Under the pieces are notes generated by a model. That model was given only the letters and a program-made list of their open reading frames with translations, was not told the origin of the DNA and ran no database searches. A stretch of DNA of 64,000 nt from Owenia fusiformis (taxonomy: Eukaryota; Annelida; Polychaeta; Sabellida; Oweniidae), in assembly GCA_903813345.2 (NCBI GenBank), contig CAIIXF020000006.1, forward strand, positions 12,714,348 through 12,778,347, read 5' to 3'. Shown here in pieces: positions 13,274 through 24,200 of this stretch. Position numbers and translations under genes: made by a program. Position 1 is the first letter of the stretch. Each line of letters starts with the position of its first letter.

Positions 13274-13668
13274 AAAGGACGATTCTCGGTTTGGAGAACG
13301 AAGTTCTTCAATCTAAATGAGCATTATCCCTGTTTCGGACAAATTTGATTTTTTTACATAATATAGATTTGAATGTCTTCTTTTGAATAGTCATAATTTA
13401 ATTTGGGTAATATTTTTAGATTTTTCGCAAAAAAATATTAGCGCAGTACACTGATGAACTTCTTTCCCCAAAATCAAGACTTGTATTTTATTGAATCAGT
13501 CTAATTGAGCATTATCCCTGCTTCAGACCAATTTGTTATTTTTACATCTTGTAGATTTAAATGTCCTCTTTTGAATATTCATAGTTTAATTTGGGTAATA
13601 TTTCTATATTTTTCATGGAAAAAATTATTAGTCCAGGAGACTGTTCTCCAAACCGAGAATCGTCCTTT
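13274..13668. repeat. TIR element with internal direct repeats
   Basis: AAAGGACGATTCTCGGTTTG at 13274 is repeated inverted at 13643-13668, giving a perfect 26-base TIR. Two diverged direct repeats beginning GAGCATTATCCCTG lie inside (about 13319 and 13506), each followed by AATTTGGGTAATATTT. Nonautonomous; no transposase reading frame. Confidence 0.8.
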
Positions 13669-13977
13669 AATGCAGAATTTAATAGCATTCATTGCTCACC
13701 TGTACACGTGAGAATGTTTCAAACATTTCTCATTAAAGTCATTTTTTGAAATAAATTCAGATAAAACTGTTAAGCCCTATATCTTAATCAACATTCCTTC
13801 TCATCAATGTCACACCATAAAGCAGTCGCAGAGGCCTTGACAGAGTTTGGGGAGGGGCACCGTCTGTTGGGCTCCTGGTCTAATTCGATCTCAAATCAAG
13901 AAACTCATGTGTCGTGCCCTCGATGATTCATCCCAGGCCATATACGGATCCTTAATCATAACCAAAATACAACCAAC

Positions 13978-16900
13978 ATGGCAGCAAGGGATTATAAAGG
14001 ATGCTATGAAGGTTTGGATGACATCTTTTTGGATGGGAATAAATATGTGTGTAAGTTGGAGCCGAATTGGGCGAGGAAAGCCAAGGAAGAGTTACATGAA
14101 AATCCTACGGAACGAGACGCAGCTGTGGATCAGTTTAGACAGTGGATCAAACAACAACCACATTATTCCGTGTGCACAGGTATGTAGTTAAGTTACCCGG
14201 GCCCTAAGTTATCAAAGCCTCTCAATATGATTAAATTATATTGATGAACTTATTAGCATTTGATTATCTTGTAATCGTTGAATCATTACCCTTCTCTACA
14301 ACATTTGCAAACTTTAATTCAGACAAGAATTTTCTGCTGCAATTCCTGAGAAGATGCAAGTTCAGTCAGCTTGAAGCTAGGAAGATGTTTGATATCTACC
14401 ATAGCAAGATTTACGAGCAATTGCCGACCTGGATGTGTAACATTAACACTAGGAGTGATGCTATGAAAGTCCTATTCCTCAGAGACATGTAATGTGTTTA
14501 TTTCTACAACAGGTCTCGGCAAAACTCACATCTTGTCATAGTTTGCCATAAAATTAAAAATAAACAGTTCAGAGAGATGAACAAGGTGTGATGCAAACAT
14601 GATTACCCAGTGTTATTTTCACTTTTTCATGCTTCAATAGTAGACACATATAATAAAGTTAACACGCAAATATGACGCGTTCGAGATTGAAGGAACAATT
14701 TTTCACAGGTGCTTTAAAAGTGCAAAAAGTATTAAAGTAGTTGGTGAACATATTTGATACAAGGTAATGATTTGAAACTAAGCTTGGATTTTTAAATCCA
14801 GCGACTCGAGGAATAATTGGAGTATTGGATAAAAGAGTTCTTATTTTCGAATCTTTTACCATATTATGGCGATCCCATTTGGGAACAACTGAATAATTGA
14901 CAACTGCATATCCAGAGAAAATATTTCTAAAATCCATACACAGTGTAACGCTCCGGTCAGGTGTGAATATAGGAGAGTTCGGGTCATACACAGTGAGAAA
15001 TGTATATAAAGATATGGAGGCTTTTCCGTGCTCTGTACATTAACATTTTGCATGCGCATCAATTAAATACGGGGTCTTTTACATATAATAAGCTTGGGTT
15101 TCAATCATTTTGTTTTTCAAACTTCATTTCATATGCCTAGATATGTTTAAATGCATTTATCTTTTTATGCAGGCCTCTGGTCATATTGCCTGACAGGGAC
15201 AGTGAAGGACGCAGGGTGATCATTTGGAGAGCAGGTAAAAATAAACGAGGCCGAACCTTTTATTTAATTCTTCTATGATATGTTTACAGTACATTCTTAC
15301 TATAAGTTTACAACCACGATGAATGTCTGTTTATGACAGTTATTGTAAAAGATTTGTTTTGCATATGTCACAATAGCACACTTTTTTAAATAATCTTCTT
15401 TCGGTTTTCAGGTGGTTTCCAGACTGGTAAAGGTTGTGGGTTTCAAAAAGAAGACCTGTTTAGTTACTTTGGAGCCTGTTTCATGTGTATGATAAGGGAA
15501 GAAATGACCCAGGTAAAAGGCACCACACGTGTGTGTGATTTGAATATCCTTCTGATTTCGATTCCTCACAACCTAGTAGTTGATATCATGTACAGTAGGA
15601 CTATAATTAACAACGTTTTCAAAAGTTTAGTTTTTAGAATTCCAGGTTCATCTAGATTTTACGTTAATTTTAGTTATGTATTAGCACTCTGTGTTCTGAG
15701 TTCCGAGTATTTTTGATGGTGATAAAGAGCTTGAATATCTAAGATAAAAGGTAAACAATTTTCTTAATAGGAAGGTTTGTGACAAACCATGGTCAGTTTC
15801 AGAGATATGTCGTATGAATTCTCTGTTTTTAGGTGAATGGTCTTGTAATTTTTCAAGATGGAACTGGCCAGACATTGAAGCACACATCTTTCTTTGGGGT
15901 TGAAAACGTGAAAAATGCATCGATGATATTTTATGTAAGTAAACATTCTTTACAGAAATAATTCGATTGCTGAGTTGTTTCATTTTTTCTGAATTTGCTA
16001 TTTTGAAGAAAACGGCATTTGGTTGCAGAGGTCTCCCAACCCTCTCGCTATATGGATCTTCTGTTTAGTAGGTATGTCTGCAAGCTTACCTTTAACGTAT
16101 ACAATTAATTTCGATTCTTTTATTTTCAGAACAACTTCCCCGCCCGTCTCAAGAATATCTTCATGTACAACATGGGGGCCGTCATGGAGGCGTTTGTCGC
16201 CATATTTTGGCCGTTCATATCAAATAAAATAAAAGAAAGGGTAGCAAAATATTACTTCTATTATCATTTAATATTATTTTATAGATATTGAAAATGTTAT
16301 GACATTGCGAGCGCAAAATGCCCGATTCTTTCAATGCAGCAATAAGTGAGAAACTGAATATTGGATTTGTAACTTCATTTGACAATCAATGTTAAGCTAG
16401 TATATTCATAAATTGGACATGTTTTACAACTTCAAGTCAAATTAAAGTCTGTAACCCAACCTTTCAAGAGGTGTTAATCGAGAAAACGAAACCCCAATAC
16501 CCGGGTGTCATCCATTGTTGTTACTTTTACGTTACGTCAAAACTAGATGGGAGAATGAGATATGGGACTTACTTGAGGTCATCAAAAGCAGCTTTTGTTA
16601 CATTTTGGTTCAGACCCTCGTGAGTCAATGATAGATATTTCCAAATGTTGCCCATTGTGACATGTCGAACAGTAAGATAGACTAAACACTGAAAATATCC
16701 AATTCCGAATGTCCGTGATCCCTCTCCCGATATAATGACAAAACAAGGCGTGTGCGGTTGGTTAGACAGGGTTAGATAGCAGAAGCTTGTTAACGTAGTG
16801 AGTCGAGCGAGGATCGCTGAGATGACATACATTTTAAACCTTATTTTCCAAAATCATAACTACAGAAACTTAAAAATAATGCCAAGAGCTAAAATCAGGG

Positions 16901-18120
16901 TTGAATATGGCACTACTGGCACATCTGGGATTTGGGAATATTTGGGTAAAGATATCGAAATATCATTTCATTTTTGTACTGTCTTGCAGTTCAGCTACTT
17001 CTCTAACTTAGAGGAACTTTATCAGAAGATCCCTATGGAGTTATTACCAAAGGAGTACCTACCAGATGACTACACAGGTCCTCATGCTGGGACTATTAGC
17101 CAGATATCTAGTAAGTTACGAATGATTCAATACCAATCGAATAATATAGGAATATCCTATGGTTTTGAAAAAATATCATTTATATCCATGAGTGGATATT
17201 AATATCTTCATGAGTGAGCGCAGCGAATGAGTGAAGATATTTGTATCCATGAGTGGATATAATTGATATTTTTGAAAAACCATAGGATTGTCCGTTTATC
17301 CCATGGGAAATCGTCATCAGCGAAAAAAAGTTGAAAAATATAATTTGAGAAAAAATTTGAAAAAATAATTGAAAAAAATTGTGAAAAAATGTTGAAATTT
17401 CTTTTTGAAATTTTGAATTTTTTTAAAAATGTGAATTTTTTGCTAAAATATGATATTTTGATCCACATATCAAATATATCTTCATGTGATATTCGATCTA
17501 TATCCTTGCAACCATGGGATAAAATGAATTAATTATGACAATGAAAGAGTAATGCCCGGGTCACATTTGCTCCGATCCATCGGCCGGCGCCCGGTCGATT
17601 GAATGTTTTGTTCAGTATTGTATTGGATTTTGAACAAAATACTAAATCGGCCGGGCGCCGTAGTGAAAATCGGAGCAAATTTGACCAAAGCATTACTCAA
17701 GTTATAAGCAGGACAATCGACTTGTACTCAAAAATATGCGAATGAAATTAAGTGCGCGCGTGTAAAAAGTTCAAGGTTTCCAAACATTCTGAAAATATTT
17801 ATACGATAACAGTATTTTGTCGCTGTACGAAAATGTGGAGGATTGTTGTCTGCAACACAGGTGTGCCATCAAGTATGAGCTGGACATGTTCTCGATAGTG
17901 ATGTATCTGTTTTTGCAACTTCTATCCGATGTTGAATACCAGTTGTGTGGCATCCCTATTATATTGTTTTCCAGCCTATTGGTACCAGCGGATGACGTCA
18001 CCCGAGATGAACAAAAGAATCAAGACATTGAGCACTACACAGTTCAAAGTCGACGAGAAGAAACGACCGAAAAAAGGAGAAGACGAAGTTGCAAGCTTCA
18101 GAAAACTCAACATAGAATGA
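13978..18120 (+). CDS. CRAL-TRIO lipid-binding protein, array copy 2
   Basis: Eight exons: 13978-14179, 14323-14488, 15173-15234, 15412-15512, 15833-15934, 16130-16240, 16990-17110, 17975-18120 (stop TGA); 336 residues with the same intron phases as copy 1. It starts MAARDYKGCYEGLDD. Landmarks are FLLQFLRRCKFSQLEARKMF (helical domain), PDRDSEGRRVIIWRAG, FQDGTGQTLKHTSFFG, LKNIFMYNMGAVMEA, FWPFISNKIKER, the LPKEYLPDDYTG block, and the basic C-terminus ending FRKLNIE. Exon 7 is almost identical in DNA sequence to that of copy 1 (5 mismatches in 121 by my reading) although exon 4 differs at about 31 of 101 positions. Predicted cytosolic carrier of a hydrophobic ligand; ligand unknown. Confidence 0.92.
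17153..17288. repeat. Foldback element in intron 7 of copy 2
   Basis: ATCCTATGGTTTTGAAAAAA ... TATATCCATGAGTGGATAT is mirrored by ATCCATGAGTGGATATAATT ... AACCATAGGAT. A-rich low-complexity sequence follows to about 17465. A diverged relative sits near 32463-32530. Confidence 0.7.
17547..17698. repeat. GGTCACATTTGCTC-type foldback element (member 1)
   Basis: Left end GTAATGCCCGGGTCACATTT is mirrored by the right end AAATTTGACCAAAGCATTAC, with GC-rich CGGCCGGGCGCC segments in both arms. Related members lie at 32190-32372 and 41829-41971. Confidence 0.7.
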
Positions 18121-18844
18121 AACGTTTTGAATTAATCTACTCAATACTCTATGACAAATATATATGACACGTCTATCATGGCGTCTTCAGAAGATAACAT
18201 AAAAAGTAGTCATATGCCACAAAAATGTGGGACATTTGCGAGATAAGCCTTTATTGATATCATTTTTGAAAAGAATGGACATTTCACATCTAAAATTGTT
18301 CAAAAATGTGTTCATTAAAACGAAATGGAAACGCATAATAGCTGGTTCGTGTCCATGTCCTTATTATTCTATTCACATGCAAGTGTATGCATAAAACCAA
18401 CGTTCTTTGCACAGTTATGAACACTAGGGTGCTAAAATTTTGATAAATATATACTTTTAAGATGCAAATTAGACAAAGGGATATTATTGTAAATGATTTA
18501 TGTATGACACTACAGCATTACGTTGTAGCATTGCAATCTTTTAAAGATGCCACGTAAGGTGATACCCGGCAGCTCCACCATTTGATTTTCTATTGTTTTA
18601 TTTTATTGACAAACTAAGTTATGTTGAGGAATACAATTTGATCAATCTATTTTCATTTAATTTTGGGTCCATGATCATATAATATGTATATTATATACTG
18701 TGGCAAAATGTTTTTTTCTCAGCTCACGTACTATATATCGGTACCGATATATAAAAAATGATAATAAAAACAGAAAATAACAGAAGAAGTAATTCAGTCA
18801 CTTCCGGTTTAAAAAAACTCAATAGATATTCAGTTATCTCAGAA

Positions 18845-19100
18845 AAGCACAAAACCAGTGATAAAATCATTGATTTCATTCAATGTACCATAAAGCCACG
18901 TGTCTCCTCTTTACAATGGTATATCATTCGTTGACATTAGGTCATTGTTGGGCGAGTAATCATTCCTTTTGCAAAGTGGGCCAAAATTAGCTTGGGACCA
19001 ATTTATAAACATCACACAATGGCATAAGGGCTATTATATTGGAAAAAGGTGTGACAGAGGTGGCATAGAAAGAAACTGGTTGCAAGAGTACATCCTATAC
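18845..19100. repeat. Dispersed repeat, copy 1
   Basis: AGCACAAAACCAGTGAT, TAAAGCCACGTGTC, CATTCCTTTTGCAAA and CTTGGGACCAA occur here in the same order and spacing as similar words at 35255-35420 (ACCACAAAACCAGTGAT, AAAAGCCACTTGTC, CATTCCTTTTGCAAA, CTTCGGACCAA). The family was not recognised. Confidence 0.6.
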
Positions 19101-20769
19101 CCCTCCAAATTGCCACCACTTCTTTGCACATAAAGATGCGCTCATCTCTCCAAGTCATGCATGGTTCAGCCCTGAGTCATCTTGGGGTTAAAGCGGAGAA
19201 ACGCAGCCCATGGGCAATTCTTTCTCGAGGTTTTGCTATATCTGGTGGAGGAATTGTGAGCACAGATGCTTCTGAGATAGCTCCAAAAGAAAAAGTCAAG
19301 AGAACTTCCATTTGCACTTAGCTCTTGCACAGATACCAGAGCAACTTCCAGGATCACTAGGTCCACTCCCAGGCTTTTTAAATGAATTGCATCACCACCT
19401 AGCATTGTCTTCTAAAAAACGATATTTAAATTGTATGAAAACAGCTCATAATTTTGCCCCCTGAGGTACCCACTTTTTGCTAATGGTGAAGTTTCATTAG
19501 AGCTATCTGCATGAATCTTTCATACATGTATTATGAAATAAAAATATAAATGATACTGTAGAAATAAGAATATTTTTTGTAATAGGGGTGCGTCCTGGAA
19601 GGAGGGGGGGGGTGTAACCACTCAAACGAATTCAGGCTAGAGTGGCATATATGTTACCAAGCAAAAATCAACGACCTTCACTTAGATGACTTCTGATTAG
19701 AAAATGTTTGGACATAGAAGTGCATACTCAACCAACTTGAGCTACTAGAGTAATTATATTAGTGTGTACGAAAAAATCTGCCACTCCAGGAGCCAAATGG
19801 TGATTCATTTTTTGATATGTCAATAAATACGTTTGTAACGCATGGCGAAGGTCATTATTGATTTCATCCTGCATATGTACTGTAGATATGCAGAATGAAA
19901 TCAAATACATTTCCATTATTATAAGTCAATGGCACCTTTCCTGGAATCCTCATTTTCTCAGAAGAATTCAAGTTGATCGAGTCTCAACAAGTATATTCAT
20001 GTTGGTGAGTATTGCTAGAATCCATTTTCAATAGTTAGAATATGGGTTTCCTAAACAGTACATTAAAGTTTAACTAAGTGAAGGGCTTTTCGAAATGTTT
20101 GTTTGGTACTATTAGAAGTGAGAATCGATAATGGAATGGCGAGGGAGAATTTCTATCATTATTTTTTTTTCATTTTATTCATGTAATATAATTATTATCA
20201 AGTGTTACATTCACACACTAGATACCCATAGGGCGGGGGCGTATATCAGTGCATTATCAAAAAATAGAAAAACATAAAGGTGTACAACTTATATGAGTTG
20301 AGCAAGACATATAATTTATAATAATACATGATATAAAATATGAAAATATACAATTAATGTGCACACAGATAAATCAGTGAAAGTAAACATATATATTTCC
20401 CCATATAATATTGTAACATGAAATGTGAGAATATATAAGAGAGTAATAGATATCTAGCAAAGCTGTCAAATTTAATTTGTAACATACTTTATAAAGTTTA
20501 CCTAGTGTTGTACCTAGTATTGTTTATTATTACTTCCAAGAAAATTTGGATCATTTTGGATCATTGAGTTTAGTTTTTGATTTGATAAAGATCATATACA
20601 TATAGTTAGTTTTATCTATGTTGGGTGAAAGTTTATTGATAATTGAATGGCGAGAGTCATTAGCTAATTTTAACATTTCAATTGTGAATCATGTCCCGTT
20701 GTAGTATCTCATGTAAAATATATTTTTTAAAGTTGAGTTTTGACTGAGCACAATATGATTAATAGTACA

Positions 20770-20868
20770 ATAACGTCATTTCTGCGGGCAATATAGTGAA
20801 ATATTGGACCAAGGGCCGCAGGCCCAAGGTCCAATATTTCACTATTTTGCCCGCAGAAATGACGTTAT
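20770..20868. repeat. Near-perfect 99-base palindrome (ATAACGTCATTTCTGCGGGC family)
   Basis: ATAACGTCATTTCTGCGGGC ... TAGTGAAATATTGGACC is followed directly by the reverse complement. The downstream words AACTAGAACTAAAACCCCTA and GCAAGGTGGTAAT recur near 23103-23146, so the family is longer than its palindrome. Confidence 0.85.
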
Positions 20869-21221
20869 GCCTTCTCAACTAGAACTAAAACCCCTAGAAC
20901 AGGCCCTGCAAGGTGGTAATGATTGAGAATTTTTTATTTTACTGCGGGAACTTACATGCGGCTCAATGTTGTAACGCCCTATTACCTAAAGGACGTTAAC
21001 ATAACTGATAAATGAGATCCATTGAAGACGTTAGTTTTTATCCATGTTCAAATGCACGCACAAGGTGACATTGGAATGTATCTCTCGAATTTCACCAGCA
21101 AACGATTCACGTGTGCAACCCATGAGAAAATGCTTATTGTTGCGCTAGCAGAAAACTGAAAAGTGCTAGCAGAAAACTGAAAAGTACTAAGCAAGACGGA
21201 CTTTTCAATACGTACAACACC

Positions 21222-24200
21222 ATGGCAACAAGGGATTACGGAGGATGTTTTCCTGGTCTAGACGATATCTTGTTGGATGGGAATAAATATGTGTGTAAGC
21301 TAGAGCCTAAATGGGTGAAGAAAGCCAAGGAGGAGTTACATGAAGATCCCAAGGAACGAGACGCAGCTGTGGATCAGTTTAGACAGTGGATAAAACAGCA
21401 ACCACATTATTCTGTCTGCACAGGTACTGTATGTATTCAAATTATCAAAGTGACTCGTTTGGATTCTTGCTTTTCAATACGGTTAAACTTATTTAATGAA
21501 TTAATTACAGTTGAGTCATGTCCTTTTATTGCGACCTTTTCAAAGGACCACGTGTAGTATGGTAAGTGATTTTTGGCAGTCATATCTCTCACCATGAGTA
21601 CTTTCTGGCCAAAAATACAGTTGTTTTTATAAAAACAATATGTTTTCTTTCAAGTGAAGTCCCAATAATAGTAAACATATAAATTCAACTATATAAATTA
21701 TGAATTAGTACCCCACCTTGGCACTTTTTAAAAACCGCTAAGCTTATTTTCTCAACAAGCGCCTTTTAGAAAATAAGCCTAACATTTTAAAAAAGTGCCA
21801 ATTGCAGGGTGGGGTAGAAATCCATAAATTTTCAGAGAGTTGGATCGATATTTTTAATATCATGGCGACTTCACTTGAAAGAAAACATATTATTTTCATA
21901 AAAATCACGTGACTGTATTTATGGCCAGAAAGTACTCATGGTGAAATATATGACTGTCGAAAATCACTTGCCATACTAAAAGGAGCCCCTTTACTTCAGA
22001 TACGAATTTTCTGCTGCAATTCCTGAGAAGGTGCAAGTTCAGTCAGCTTGAAGCTAGGACGATGTTTGATATCTTCCACAGCAAGATCTACAATCTAATC
22101 CCCTCTTGGATGTGTAACATTGACACCAAGACTTCTGCAATGAAGAAGCTATTCAGAGATATGTAATTAAACACTATTAACACCATACTACAATGAACTA
22201 CTCATAGATCTAGACTAGTACTCACAATGAAATTAATGAATATGAAAGACATAGTTTCTACCATTATATATACTTATAATACATAGTTATCCTACCTTAG
22301 TATAGTATATTAGTTTATGAAACTATCTGTTTAATTATTATTTTCGATGCAGTTATTATTCGAAAAGTTCAAAATCTTTAAATTCAACATTTTAAAATTT
22401 CAATTGAAATGTAACGATGATAACAGTAGTTAGAAATAAATATGCATAATAATAGTACAATAACGTCATTTCGAAGGCCCACGGTCCAATATTTCACTTT
22501 ATAACATACCTATGATGATGTATAGTGTAAACTGTTCACAAGACAGCGGGCCAATATAACTTTTGAAAAGCCCGCGCCCGCTAACTTTCTGATTGGTCAA
22601 GCGCTGGGACTACGTCATACATTAGGCCTAGGTCAAATTGACTCGTACATTCGTAAGATACAAACATGGGAATAAATCATCATTTCCGAACCATTGCTAG
22701 TCAATTAGATAAGAAAACGGTACTCTCTGACCAGTCGGCATCAATCTAGGTATGTTATAAATCGTTTGTGTCACTATCGTTGCACATATGCCCTCGGTTC
22801 TCAGTGATCAATGACCTTCCCAAGGTCGGGCCATATATCACTGAAAACCTCGGGCATCATGCAACGATAGTGACATAACCTCTAAATATTGCCCGCAGAA
22901 ATGACGTTATTAGTATTATTATCACCGTTAACGACCAGGACTAAAACAGCAAGAAAATCTTACGCACTGATCGATATCTAGTTTTCCCGGGGAAAATTGC
23001 CGGTTCGTTAAATGCATTCTTGACCGGTCTGAAATGCATTCTTGACCACCACTATGACGTCACATATTGCTCAGGTCGATATAGTAAAATGAACGCCTTC
23101 TTAACTAGCACTAAAACCCCTAGAACTGGCCCGGCAAGGTGGTAATAATAATTTGTATTTGGATACATAGTTAACCTCTTAAAAGGAAAATGGATTCAAG
23201 CAGGTGTACAAAGGTATGGTTGAAGACCACAGTAGAGTTTCCCATAGGTGGCCATTATAACATTTTACCCTGTATCTTATTAACGATTAGTATCCAAGCC
23301 TAGTGCAACATACCACAGTGTTCGGGAGAGACTCGCCTAGCCTGCTATAACAATCTTACCATGGGTTGTCCACCGAATTTTTGAAATAAATAAACTTGAA
23401 GACACTAACCCCCTCTATCGTCAGATTTCTCAGAGAATTCTGGTAAAATCACCAAGGTCAAAATCACTCCGCCGCCAGCTTAAAATGAGATTTCCCACTG
23501 AACTCTGACATGTTTTCAGATAAATTAGGACCTACCCTATAAATATTTAGTCCCGATTCACTTCCCAAACGCCAAATGGCGCTCCAATGGGGTAGGGAAG
23601 GAGAAAATGACTTTTTATTCAGGAAACCAAATCACTAACGGTAACCGCTAATGTCCTTACTCAGGACTATATCCTAATAGTAAATTGAATTAGTTTGTTT
23701 TCTTCCAACATGGTTATATTAGCATTGTAGGCATTATCCCGATCACAATGGTATATAACAATCCTATATTTGAGAAAATGCACGGAGGAAAATTCAATCC
23801 TTATAGACACAGGTCCTTTTAGCAAAATTCAGGAAATTTGATCTTGAGATTTCTTGAAATTTCTTTGGGGTAGTGGTACACCTTACAGATTGCATCACAG
23901 ATTGAGTACACCCAACTGAGGTGAACATGGCCATATGGGGTATCATTGGAAAGCGATTTCGACTATCTTTCAAGTGATATCCATGCCAAGGCGTTCGATT
24001 GCATCTCATGACGTCATATTGGTAGGAAGAAACAAAGGTTCATTCAAAACTGCCCCAAAAACAATTGAATGGCACGGGTGAATGGAATTCGGTGTACTTG
24101 GCACAGTGGCCTCGCCCCCAAAACACCAAAATTGCTTCAAAATGTCACGATTCTGGTAGCATTGTTTAGCTAAGATACACCCCTTTAATATGATATGCGC

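Larger units (their letters stand above)
11570..13977. other. Spacer between CRAL-TRIO copies 1 and 2
   Basis: No supportable gene. It contains AATAAA motifs around 12243 that could end copy 1, the short palindrome at 11989, a stretch at 12400-12860 with repeated GACCGGTACGGGT, and the TIR element at 13274-13668. Confidence 0.6.
18121..21221. other. Spacer between CRAL-TRIO copies 2 and 3
   Basis: No supportable gene. Contents: a 22-base perfect palindrome centred on CGGTACCG at 18732-18753, a dispersed repeat at about 18845-19100, low-complexity stretches, and the foldback at 20770-20868. The short open frames here lack family signatures. Confidence 0.6.
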
